This document shows, in pieces, positions 46,950 through 58,549 of a stretch of DNA of 64,000 nucleotides. Under the pieces are notes generated by a model that made no database searches, was not told where the DNA came from, and saw only the letters and a program-made list of their open reading frames with translations. Origin of the DNA: Zygnema cylindricum (taxonomy: Eukaryota; Streptophyta; Zygnematophyceae; Zygnematales; Zygnemataceae); contig JBBHKE010000537.1 of the NCBI GenBank assembly GCA_037447655.1, forward strand, positions 1 to 64,000, written 5' to 3'. Numbering within the stretch: the stretch's first letter is position 1; each line of letters begins with the position of its first letter. The position numbers were made by a program, and so were the translations under genes.

Positions 46950-47489
46950 AAAGCATCAAATAGTGTTTTGAGGTATCTTGCAGGGACCCGAAATCCAAAA
47001 CTTGTCCTCGGAGAAGGGGATGTCAAGCTGCAAACCTGGAGCGATGCGAGTTATGGTGATATGCCAAGCAGGAAATCAACCACTGGTTTTGTCTTGCAGA
47101 TTGGAAAGGGAACCTGCTGCTCGAGCAGCAAACTTATGAAGGTCACCGCCCAATCAACTATAGAGTCAGAATATATGGCAGCAAGCTCTGCCCTGAAGAA
47201 ACTCCTATGGGTAAAGGCACTTCTGCATGAATTGGGACACATGCAAACTGGTTCTTAAGTCTTCTGGTGTGACAACCAGGCAGCTATTGCCATTGCCTCC
47301 AAACCCAGCCACCACTGCAAGAGTAAGCACATGGATGTCAAACTACATTTTGTCCGAGAAAGAGCGCTTGCCAAAGTCATAAAATTGTGATACTTACCTA
47401 AAGAAAATTTTGTTGCAGATATTCTAACAAAAGCTCTACCTACACCAAAATTACAGTTTTGCAAAAAGGCTATTGGGCTAAGTGAATAA
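46950..47489 (+). pseudogene. copia RNase H remnant
   Basis: VLRYLAGTRNPKLVLG, WSDASYGDMPSRKSTTGFVL, STIESEYMAASSALK and WCDNQAAIAIASKPSHHCKS are the usual RNase H landmarks, followed by KHMDVKLHFVRER and DILTKALPTPKLQF. It has stops at 47256-47258 and about 47388. It ends at the stop before the polypurine tract. Confidence 0.88.
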
Positions 47490-47512
47490 CTAAGTCTAAA
47501 GCTTTAGCGGAG

Positions 47513-48467
47513 TGTTGTTTTCAAAGCTTTGTGCTCAGTAGATAGAGTTGTGAGGAGAGACTTAACACTTAGAACATTTTTGGATAAGTTAGATTTAATA
47601 CTTACTTTAAATAGTGTGACACTAAAGTATTACACTACAGTATTTTGTACGGTCATATAAGACACATGTTGGCACTTTAGAAAACTCAAAAAGTGCGGAA
47701 TGGACCAAGACACATGTCGCCTATCGAACTGATGACTTCGGTAGATCGGGCGGACGGAAAATGAACCGGACATCCGGGAACACAGTTGTGAAAGAAAAAT
47801 ACTTGACATCGAATTTTATTAGGTTAACGCTTGAGATTTGACTGGGGACCACAGGTTACGAGATGCCCCGTAAGCACCCTAGATATCCTTACGAAATCAC
47901 CACAGCAGATAGGACATACTAGACGGATGCTGACTAAGCAAGCAACATTTTGAGTACAGAGTCAGATTGTAAATACCTGAAAAAATAGTTTTTGTTGGGT
48001 AGTGCTTTATCAAATAGTGTTTCACTATGTAGTTTTTACGGTAGTTGCAATTAAGTTTTTGAAAGTACATTACAGTACCTTGTCGTACTACAGTACAGTT
48101 TTACGATTTAGGGTATTTTCACCTAATTGGCTAATGAGCAGAAAGAGCTCACTCAGATTATAAAGTTTAGGACTTATAACTATTTTGGTATGAAGTTTTG
48201 GGAATATGGGAAATTAATAGGCAGTTTTTGGGTAACTTGCAAATCTTATATCTTATGGTTTAGTGGGTCACTTATGTTGTAATTTTGGGAATAAACAGTA
48301 TGTGAGCTAATCACCTTGTGTGCCAATTCTTGGGGTAGTTGGATTTGTGAGTCACGATTTACAGTTTGTCAAAAGGTGTTGTTTGTGTGGGATTATTGTA
48401 AAGCTTCTACTTAAGTATGTCTACTTCTACTACTACTACTACATCTCCACCTGCACCAGTTGTCAGA
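47513..48467. other. 3' LTR start and unassigned flank
   Basis: The 3' LTR of the copia element begins at 47513. Its right end cannot be placed without a 5' copy. The rest is AT-rich and non-coding up to the satellite. Confidence 0.4.
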
Positions 48468-51400
48468 GAACAACAATAACGAACAATATTTATTGTTAAT
48501 GCACACAAAGAGAGTGAAAAAGAACTCTTAACCATGTTTCTATTACAAATTTGTGTTTGTGCTAACAAAGATATTTGCAATAAACAAAATGTATGGTTCG
48601 CCGTCACAAAAAGAGGTAAAAAAAACTATAAACCATGTTTCTAACAAAACTTTGTGTATGTGTTAACAACAATATTGGTAACAAACACTTTATATTGTTA
48701 GCGCCCACAAAAGTAGTGTAAAATAAACCTGAAGCATGTATATAACTCAAATTTGTGTTTGGGCTAACAATTTTTTCTTGTAACAAACAACGTTTATTAT
48801 TATGCTCACAAAATATGCCAAAAAACCCTAAACTATGTTTGCAACACAAAATTGTGTTTGCGTTAACAAAAAAAATATTAACGAACAAATTTTATTATTA
48901 ACGCACACAAAGAGAGCTAAAAAAAACCCTAAAGCATGTTTCTATCACAAATTTGAGTTTGAGCTAAAAAATATATTTGTAACAAACAACGTTTATTGTT
49001 CGCGCTCACAAAAAGAGGTAAAAAAAATTCTAACCATGTTTGTAACACAACTTTGTGTTTGAGCTACAAGTAATATTGGTAACAAAGTCTTTATATTGTT
49101 AGCGCCCACAAAAATAGTTCAAATAAACTCTTAACCATGTATATAACTCAAATATGTGATCACGCTAAAAATATTATCTTATAATGAACACCGTTTATTG
49201 TTCGCGTTCATAAAAATAGGTAAAATAAACTCCGAACCATATTTGTAACACAAGTTTGTGTTTCCCCTTACAACAATATTGGAAGCAAACACTTCATATT
49301 CTTAGCACCCACAACAATAGTTCAAAATAAACACAAGCATGTTTATAACTCAAATTTATATATGCGCTAACAATAATTTCTTGTAATGAACAACCTCTAT
49401 TATTACGCTCATAAAACCGCGTAAAAAAAAACCCTTAACTATTTTTGCAACACAAATTTGTGTTTGCCCTAACAACAATATTGATAACGAACAAAGTTTA
49501 TTGTTAACACACACAAAGAGAGTGAAAAAGAACTCAAAACCATGTTTTTGTTACAAATTTGACTGTGCGCTAACAAAGATATTTGTAACAAACACGTTTG
49601 TTGATTGCGCTCACAAAAAAAGGTAAAATAAACTCCGAACCATGTTTGTATCACAACATTGTGTTTGCAATACCAACAATATTGGTAACAAACATTTTAT
49701 ATTGTTAGCCCCCACAAACTTAGTTCAAAATAAACTCTCAACCATGTTTATAACTCAAATTCGTGTTTGGGCTACATATAATTTCTTGTAACGACAACGT
49801 TTATTATTACGCTCACAAAAAATGGTAAAAAAAAACCCTAAACTATGTTTGCAACAAAAATTTGAGTTGCGTTAACAACAAAAATATTCACGAACAAAGT
49901 TTATTATTAACTCACACAAAGAGAGTTAAAAAAAATCCTAAACCACATTTCAATCACAAATTTGAGTTTGGGCTAACAAAGATATTTCTAACAAACAAAA
50001 TATATTTTTCGCGTTCATAAAAAGAGGTAAAATAAACTTGGAACCATATTTGTAACACAACTTTGTGTTTGTGCTAACAAGAATATTGGTAACAAACAAT
50101 TTATATTGTTAGCGCTCACAAAAATAGTTCAAATAAACTCTTAACCAAGTTTGTAACTCATATTTGTGTTTGCGCTAAATAAATTTCTTGTAACGAACAA
50201 CGTTTATTATTACGCTCACAAAAATAGAAAAAAAAATCCCTCAATTATGTTTGCAACACAAATTTGTGTTTCCGTTACCAACAAAAATATTCACGAACAA
50301 AGTTTATTGTTAACACACACAAATAGCGTCAAAAAAAACCTTAAACCATGTTAATATCATAAATTTGAGTTTTTGCTAACAAAAATATGTGTGACAAACA
50401 ACGTTTATTATCCGCGCTCACAAAAAGATATAGAATAAACTTTGAACCATGTTTGTAACACAACTTTGTGTTTGCGCTACAACAATATTGGTAACAAACA
50501 CTTTATATTGTTACAAACACTTTATATTATTAGTGTTCACAAAAATAGTCAAATAAACTCTCAACCATGTTTATAACTAAAATTTGTGTTTACGGTAACA
50601 ACAATTTCTTGTAATGAACAACGTTTATTATTACGCACACAAAATCATAAAAAAAAAACCCATAACTATGTTTGCAACACAAATTTTGTGTCAACCACAA
50701 AAATTTCAACTAACAAAGTTTATTGTTAACACACACAAAGATAGTCAAATTAAATCGTAAACCATGCTTCAATTACAAATTTCAGTTTGCGCTAACAAGA
50801 TACTTGTATCAAACAACGTTTATTATCCGCGCTCACAAAAAGACATATAATAAACTGCGAACCATGTTTCTAACACAGCTTTGTGTTTGCGCTAACAACA
50901 ATATTCGTAACATACACTTTATATTGTAATTGCTCACAAAAATAGTACAAACAAATTCTTAACCATGTTTACAACTCAAATTTGTGTATAAGCTAACAAT
51001 AAATACTTGTAACAAACAACATTTATTATTACACTCACAAAAACAATAAATATAAATCATACACTATGTTTGCAACACAAATTTGTGTTTGCGTTAACAA
51101 CAAAAATATTAAAAACAAAGTTTTTGTTAACGCGCACAAAGAAAGTTAAAATAAACACTAAACCATGTTTATAACTCAAATTTGAGTTTGCGCTAACAAT
51201 AATTTCTTGTAACGAACAACAAATAATATTACGCTCGCAAAATAAATAAAAAATAACCCTAAACTATGTTTGCAACACAAATTTGTGTTTGCGTTAACAA
51301 CAAAAATATTAACAAACAAAGTAAATTGTTAACGCACACAAAGAGAGTTACAAAAATCAATAGACCATGTTTCTATCACAAATTTGAGATAATGCTTACA

Positions 51401-52244
51401 AATGTATTTGTAACAAACAACGTTAATTGTTCGAGCTCACAAAAAAACGTAAAATAAACTTCTAACCATGTTTGTAACACAACTTTGTGTTTGCGCTAAT
51501 AACAATATTTGTAACAAATTTTTTATATTGTTAGTGCTCACAAAAATAGTTCAAATATAATCTCAACCATGTTTGTAAGACAAATTTGTGTTTGCGCTAA
51601 CAATAATTTCATGTAACGAACAACGTTTGTTATTACGCAGACAAAACAGTAAAAAAAAACCCTCAATTATGTTTGCAACACAAAAATGTGTTTGCGTTAA
51701 TAACAAAAATATTAACGAACAAAGTTTATCGTTAACACACACAAGGAAAGGGTAAAATAAACACTTAACAATGTTACTTTCACAAATTTGAGTTTGCACT
51801 AACAAAGATATTTGTAACAAACAACGTTTAAACTCTGAACCATGATTATAACACAACTTCGTGTTTCCGCTAACACCAATATTGGTAACAAACACTTCAT
51901 ATTGTTAGCGCTTACAAAAATAGTTCAAAATAAACTCTCAGCCATTTTTATAACTAAAATTTGTTTTTTTGCTTGTAACGAACAACGTTTGTTATTACGC
52001 TTACAAAAACAAAAAAAAACAAACCCTCAACTATGTTTGCATCACAAATTTGTGTTTGCGTTAAAACTAAAAATATTAACAAACAAAGTTTATAGTTAAC
52101 GCACACAACAAGAGTTAAAAAAAACATTAAACCATGTTTCTATCACAAATTTGAGTTTGCGCTAACAAAAATATTTGTAACAAACTACGTTTATTGTTTG
52201 CGCTCACAAAAAGAGGGAAAATAAACTCCGTACCATGTTTGTAA
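48468..52244. repeat. 101-bp satellite with four-monomer higher-order pattern (array 1)
   Basis: ACCATGTTT-type boxes recur about every 100-102 bp (48531, 48632, 48733, 48832, 48933, 49033 and on), giving about 37 monomers. Four types alternate, mostly A-B-C-D: A (TCTATCACAAATTTGAG, AAAGATATTTGTAAC), B (TGTAACACAACTTTGTG, AATATTGGTAAC), C (TATAACTCAAATTTGTG, AATTTCTTGTAACGAAC) and D (GCAACACAAATTTGTG, AAAATATTAACGAAC). The higher-order unit is about 400 bp. Each monomer has a dyad (GTTTGCGCTAACAA against TTGTTAGCGCTCAC). Confidence 0.92.
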
Positions 52245-54010
52245 TTAAACTAATTAGCGTATTTAATTGCCTTTACCCATAAACATTTTCTTATTTTCTT
52301 ATATGTCACCATGCTTCGGGCCCTATCACTTAATGTCCGATTTAATCTCAGAGCTACACCATTTTGTTCCCCTTTCTTTGAGACAATATTTTGGTGTTGA
52401 ACACCCTCTTCTTTTAGAAAATTTTCAAACTGATTAGAAGTGTATTCCCCCCCATTATTACTCCTCACTCTCTTTATAGGAGTCTCATAAAGCTTCTCAT
52501 TCCATGCGTTATACTATTTAAAATAAGGTGGTGCTTCAAATTTTGCTTTCACGAAATAGATTGTGGAATACCTAGACCAGTCAACTGTAATTGTAAGCAT
52601 AAATCTCTTTCCTCCAACTGATGGCACTTTGGCCGGTCCCCATATGTCAGTATTAACTAGATCTAGGACTTTTTCTCCTTTATAAGTATCAGTTTTTGGA
52701 AAAGGCAATTAGTGGGTTGTACCTTGAGCACATCCATTACAGTCATCCAAAGTCTCATTATCCCAAACTGAATTCCCTCAACTACTCCCATCTTTTATAT
52801 TTGTTTTAGCCTATTTAGATGTACATGTCTTAATCGTTTATGCCAAATCATCAAGTCATTTTCACCGGCATAGTAAACTCCGTTCTTTCCATTACTCAAA
52901 TTCAGCCTAAACATTCCTTGGCTACCCTTTTGAGCTGTGAAATATACTCTATCTTTATAGCTAGCTATAAAGACTCATTTGTTGGTACTAGTCTCAAAAC
53001 CTTTATCATCTAAAATTGACGTAGAGATAAGGTTTTTATTCAGCTGTGGAATGAAAAGAACATCTGAGAAAGTGACTATTGATGTCTTACCTTCATCTAA
53101 GACTTTCCGATCCACAAATCCCACAAAGCTAGTGGTTACTACTATCCTATCCATATACTCTATCTCAACAGTAGGGATCTTTTCTTAATAAGGTAAATAT
53201 TTGTTTCTCTCTACACATAAGCATAGAGGCACCAAAGTCAATATTCAACCTCTTTCGGGAGCTTCTTTCACTGTCCCAAAGGCACACTTCTGCATCCTTG
53301 GATTCTCCATCTCGGCTTTCATCTCCAACTTTAGTAAAGTTCTCCATCATCTTGATCGGATTCCTCTCTCGCGACTTCTGTTATCACAAGTGCCTTTTTC
53401 TTTCTTCCAGCTGATCCGCCGATCTTCCGTTCCTTAATTCTTACCTCCGTCAATCTAGTACACTCTGCCATGTTATATCACAGCTTCTTACAAAAGTGAC
53501 AAAGCGCTTTTGGAGGCCAAGATCTAGATCCATCAGATTGGTTTCCTTTGCTTCCTCCACCAAAGTTTCCATAAGGTTTTTTGAAATACTTATTCCGCCA
53601 GTCAGGTCCTGCATCCAATGCTTGAAAATTTTTGCCTCCTCTCCGAATCTCCATTTCCCAAACCAAATTCATCTTAACAACGGAATTCCAAATCAATCTA
53701 TTGTTCAGAAAATCCTGAACCTTCTTAACGATATTCTCATAATCATCCGACAGTCTCATGAGCAAAATATTCACCTTTTCTTTTTCGGTCTCTTGTTTTC
53801 TAGCACTTTCCAACTCTAGAAACAATCTTGACAAATCATTACAAAAGTAAAACATGTTTCCTCCTTTGCAAACATATGCTTGCAGCTTCTGGTCAGCCAA
53901 GAGTTGTTGCTGAGTCGTTCCACTTAGTAAATATTTACAAAAGACTCTCACAAATCGGTCGTCTTCTCCACATTTAGGCGAGGGGTACCGATGCCTTAAG
54001 TAAGACACTC
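52245..54010 (-). pseudogene. copia gag-protease-integrase fragment
   Basis: Minus strand, 54008 down to 52250. Gag (LLMRLSDDYENIVKKVQDFL) ends at a knuckle CHFCKK whose His is Tyr and which contains a stop. The protease site reads IDFGAS. The integrase has WHKRLRHVHL, VNTDIWGP, then RSNNGGEY (second Asp changed to Asn) and QNGVALRLNRT (Glu lost). One nonsense codon separates 52514 and 52468. The fragment ends inside integrase against the satellite. Confidence 0.85.
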
Positions 54011-55091
54011 GAGAATAAAATAAGTTGCCACTGTGTTGATGAAATCCTAAATTTCAATATCATTCGCTTTTGTTTTTGGAACAACCCCTACTGGTAGGGA
54101 TCCAGTACTTATTGGTGTAATCGGTGTGAGTTTTTCTTTTCTTTTCTCTTTCACTTTGTCCAACACGATACTCTCTTCATCATCATCTACCTTTTGTGCC
54201 TACATTGATCCTCTAGAGAATTTGACTACTCCTAAACTTGGTAGAACTTCCAGATTTGCAAATGGCCGCCTCACACAACCACAAACAATGCCCCATAGAC
54301 TTTTTTTCAAAAATATCACCTCTCATCAAAGTTTTCGAGTGTATGAACCCCGTTCAATTGAAAATGGGCACGCTAGAGGGTGGGCCCATAATTTGTAGCT
54401 CTGTGACCTCCATTGGCCCACAGAGTATCTAGCTTACAAGAAGCCTTAAGGATTGAATTTGCGCTTTTGAATTTCAAACAAAATAAAAGCAAACCGGTCA
54501 AAAAATAGTTCTAACAACTTTTTCCCTATGAGGGCCCGACTTCCTTGAGTCAAACGCAAAAAAAATCTCTAAATTTGCTCCACTGAGCAATAAGTTATGG
54601 ATTGCAAAGATGATTATTTGTCCAAAAGGTCACCTGGAGAGAAGCGCCTCAAAAACAACTATGCCCCTAAACCTTCTACTCTTACCTACCTTCTATTAAA
54701 CCCTAGACCAATCAAAGGAGTGTACAGTACATGAAGGTACAATATCCAGTCTACTTGTACGGCCATTGTACAACATGGCGTTCTAGGTCAAGATCGTCAG
54801 CTCGAGAGCCATAGTTGCTCTTCCTGTCTTCTCTGGTGTTCAGTGGTATGGCGCCACGTGGCATTGCGTGAATCTGTCTCAGAAATCCGCCAAAAGGTCA
54901 TTCTGGGTTGGCGGCTGTAGTAGTGATCGTTCGATCTAGGTATTTTATACGGTCGGGATGGCGTCCGTGCGTTTTGTTGATTACATGTGCCATTTCGTCA
55001 GTTTTGTTTAGTTAAATTTAGTTAAATGAATTTGCTGCCCAGTTACAGTTTAAATAGGTATGACACTCCATGTACGTAACGAATCTTTTAT
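54011..55091. other. Intervening DNA, no gene seen
   Basis: Possibly the 5' leader of the adjoining copia fragment (minus strand). I see no independent coding signal. Confidence 0.35.
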
Positions 55092-55167
55092 GACCAAGCG
55101 AAGAAGGTGGACGACTGTTTGACCGGCAGTGACTTTGTAGGTCGAGGATCAAATCTTGGTCGGGTCA
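55092..55167 (+). tRNA. tRNA-like sequence, probably pseudogene (loop GAC)
   Basis: A 76-nt stretch. The anticodon arm ACTGT / GCAGT closes a 7-nt loop TTGACCG (would-be anticodon GAC). The T loop is ATCAAAT, with a poorly paired stem CGAGG / CTTGG. The acceptor GACCAAG / TCGGGTC pairs at four outer positions. A T-run follows directly, as in a pol III terminator. The D arm is short and does not fold, and the variable region is long. It could be a dead tRNA, the head of a tRNA-derived SINE, or chance. Confidence 0.3.
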
Positions 55168-55178
55168 CATTTTTTTTT

Positions 55179-55325
55179 TGATAGAGGCATATCTATGGTC
55201 TTATTTAACGTGTCTCTTTGGCTTCCTAAAGGCAACCATGGCTGCTTAATCTCAGTGACTCCAAAAAGTATATAGACTTAGAGTGGGCGTCTATGATAGA
55301 TATCTAGGAAATACACTTTTCAACA
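55179..55325 (-). mobile_element. 147-bp copia LTR
   Basis: On the minus strand it runs TGTTGAAAAGTGTATTTCC to ATGCCTCTATCA (TG...CA ends), preceded by a polypurine tract GGGGAG at 55331-55326. This is the 3' LTR of the copia RT/RNase H fragment at 55490-56245. It abuts the T-run after the tRNA-like sequence. Confidence 0.7.
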
Positions 55326-55489
55326 CTCCCCTTATTTTCTAGTCTATCTTTTCTTTTAGTTCACATATCCCTCTGCAAAACATAAGTTTTGGAGATAAAA
55401 CAGGTTTGGTCATCATATCTGCAGCCATTTTTTTATTTGGTTTATATTCCAATAAAATTAATTTTATCCTCTACTTTTTTCTCTTAAAA

Positions 55490-56245
55490 AGCTCAGCTTG
55501 ACATTCTTATGTTTTGCCTTAAAGTGATGTTTGGGATTGGCTGCAATGGAATTGCAGCTTGATTATCACTGAACACACTTTGTACACAATTTTTATAAAT
55601 CCAAGCTATTAGAGCAACGATTTCACCCAAATTAATTCCTTTACAGCAGAGCAAGAGGCCATGTACTAATCCTCTATTGTGGACTGAGCAACGACCTTTT
55701 GTTGCTTGTTGCTCCAACAGCAAGCCCCATTCATAACATACAACACATACCCAAATGTACACCACCTCATTCGAGCATTCCCATAACTGTCATAACTCCA
55801 AGTGGTGATGTCAGTATTATCCCCTCCCAAATGCAACCACAAATCTATCATTCCTATCAATTACCACATTACCCTTTTTGCTATTTCCGTATTTCTTGTC
55901 GTAAAACCATTAAAACTCTTATTTAATATTCCTAAAGCTGCCGCTATATCGAGTCGGGAATAGTTTCTTAAATAGATCAAGCTACCGTATGGAATGTTTT
56001 TCATAAGTTCTCTTTCCTCTTGTCCTAACTCATTATTAAGACTTACAACTCCCTCTTTTGAACTCCCATCATTTCCTTTCTTTAAATCCATTGGAATTGT
56101 AGAACTATTTGTTTTCCAGTTTTTTGGAACTCCAATTAAAGAGATTGCAACTTGTGGGCGCAAAGTAATTGGATTTAACTTAAACTCGAATACGGAATTT
56201 TGCCAAGATAGTAGGGAAATTGATCGCTTTATGGTTAGGCTCATT
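55490..56245 (-). pseudogene. copia RT/RNase H fragment
   Basis: Minus strand: LKKGNDGSSKEG, PYGSLIYLRNYSRLDIAAAL (the palm/connection region), GYVLYVMNGACCWSNKQQK, VVAQSTIED, then SDNQAAI in a shifted frame. The polymerase active site is missing; the fragment starts downstream of it. Stops and frameshifts are present. It leads into the LTR at 55179-55325. Confidence 0.8.
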
Positions 56246-56253
56246 TTATCCCC

Positions 56254-56430
56254 CTCACACTCTCTCTCTCCTCTCTCTCTCTCTCTCCTTTTCCTCTCAC
56301 TCTCCTTTTTTCTGTCTTTTGCCCTCTCTCTCTCTCATTTTTTCTCTTTTGCCTTCTCTCTCTCCCTTTTTTTTCCCTCTCTTTTTTGCCCTCTTTCTCT
56401 CTCTTTGTCCCCCTCCCTTCATTGTTCTCC
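56254..56430. repeat. CT-rich simple repeat
   Basis: TCTCTC/TTTTGCCCTCTCTC units, pyrimidine only, at the 5' edge of the copia fragment. Confidence 0.8.
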
Positions 56431-57955
56431 CTCATTCGATGTGCTTTGAGTTTGGGATTAGGGATTTTGGGTAATAGTCGAAGTGGGATTTTTTTTGCAA
56501 TTTCATACTTTTTCACTCCACTAATGCTCTCTTCATTTCTATTTAACTCTTTCTCATTTTTCTTTATACTCATCATTTTCATACTAATCCTCTTTAATTT
56601 TCGTCAATTTTCGTCAATTTTCATCTATTTATTTTATTTTTCTTCAAATTACTCAAGTTCTTCTTGAATCTTCACCAATTCTTCAACGTCAAACATATTA
56701 AAATGACTTCAATTCTTTGGTGGGTAGTGATTTTACGTGGGTTATTTTACTATCATTTCTTTGATGTTTTATTTTTCCTTCAACTTTTATGTTACAATGT
56801 GAACTTCTATTAGAGTGAAAATACAATAAGGGTGAGGTTTTTACTAATTGTGTCATAAGTGTTATTAATTTTAACCTAATTTCAAATGACGTGGCTAATT
56901 TGGAAATGCGTAAATTATTCGCGTCAAAAAAAATACATATTAGTTTTATTAAAGTTATTTTTGTCGTTTGAGGGCAAACAAAAAGAAACGGGCATCAAAT
57001 TATTGTTATTAACTCTAACAATAATTCATGGTGCATTAAGTGCAATTAGTATGCTCTACGCTAATTTAGCGTAAGTTTGTCGAATCTTTCTAATGTTCTC
57101 AAATTCTTTCTAATTCTTGCTAATTCCTTTTTCATTTTTGCTAAATCTTTCTAATTCTTTCAAATTCTTCTCAATTTTAATGTCGTAAGTTTCTTGTGTA
57201 TCCTCTTGTATATTTAAACTCTCATGGTTTTTTTTACATGCTATTTCATTTTTTCAATTCTCATCCATCCTCTCAAAGATCATAATTTTTCTCGAAGTCG
57301 AGGATCTTTCAAATAAAATCTAATTTTCCTGAAAGATTTTGAACTTTCGTCAATTCTTTCCAAATTTCCTCTATTTTCTTCAAATTTTTTAAATTCTTCA
57401 AAATTAACTACATATGTTTAAAATTTCCTACATTCATTTGTTTAAGTTATCTCTTTCTTCAATTCTCCTAGTTTCTCTTTAAACATTTTTTACTGCCTAT
57501 TTTCTACTTTTTTTTGTATAATCCTTCCTTTACCTTAAATTTTCATTATTTTTTCAGCGATTTTAAGCATAATTTTTTTTTTCTCTTGAATACCCCAATT
57601 TGGTATTTTTTTTATTTTTTTTTTATCCTCCTTATTTTTCTTGTCCTTCATTCGTTTCATTTCTCTCTTTAACAACCAATATATTATAAACTCTACCAAG
57701 GTTAATATCAAAATATTTCATGTTGTGGAGTCTAAAAATTTGTGTGGTTACCATATCATGCTATATAGTTATAATATTTTATCATCTAGAATATAGAAAC
57801 TATCAGACAAAGAATTTGAAAAACATTCGTTTTTTCTTTATCGTTTTGCAACAAAACATTATCAAAGATTTGGTATAAAATTAATTCTAGTATATAAATG
57901 GTTGTATAAAATGTCTTTTCGTTTTTTTTCTTCGAGTTTAACAATACCAAATTGC
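56431..57955. other. AT-rich DNA, no gene seen
   Basis: TTCTTCAAATTCTTC-type words recur loosely (56590-57380). No coding or RNA gene is supported. Confidence 0.4.
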
Positions 57956-58330
57956 TAGTGTTGTGTATCGGTAAAAAAATTATCGCGATAACACCGTTAC
58001 CGATAGTTATCGGTTATCGAACAGACAGAGGTACCGATATATCGGTCAAATACCAACAAATTCCATATCGGCGATAACTTTTAAAAATTTTAGTATGCAT
58101 ACAATAGTATTATATAACATACTGAGTAATATTATTTACTTTATATAGCGTGGCGTGCCACGTATAATGAATATGTTTTGTATATGTTTAACTGAAATTT
58201 ATTACGAACAGCGCAGCACATAAATGTCTTCAAATTTAAAACAATACTGTGTATAGCAACGAAACGAAAAAATTACATTACATAGTAAATTTTTAAATCA
58301 ATTTTTTTCGAAATACAGACGTTCACACGA
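57956..58330. mobile_element. Family-B element, left end
   Basis: Starts TAGTGTTGTGTATCGGTA, followed by TTATCGCGATAA, ATATCGGCGATAAC and GCGTGGCGTGCCACG at about 58147. The right terminus is not recognisable. Confidence 0.55.
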
Positions 58331-58549
58331 AAAAAAAAAATAACAGTCAAAAGGACATTCTGGGCGGGTATGGGAGCGTTGAACCCAAGTAAAACCCCCT
58401 TAAATTATAAATAATCAAGGGAAAATCGCGATTTTTTATCGAAATCGGGGAAAGACCGTCCGCGGCGCGTCAAGATAATAACCCATACAGTTGAGTGTAC
58501 GGGCCGTACATTTCTCTGTAAGGTCCGTACAGTTATCGCGGATAAATAT

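Larger units (their letters stand above)
44100..47512 (+). mobile_element. Decayed Ty1/copia retrotransposon
   Basis: Gag zinc knuckle, protease, integrase, reverse transcriptase and RNase H remnants appear in the copia order on the plus strand, broken by stops and frameshifts. The 3' end has a polypurine tract (AGCGGAG) followed at 47513 by TGTTGTTTTC, a typical LTR start. No matching 5' LTR was found upstream, so the element looks 5'-truncated in gag. Confidence 0.88.

Noticed and set aside
48468-52244. Regularly spaced repeats resembling a CRISPR array
   Set aside because: The repeats are contiguous 101-bp monomers without unique spacers, in a eukaryotic genome. It is a satellite.
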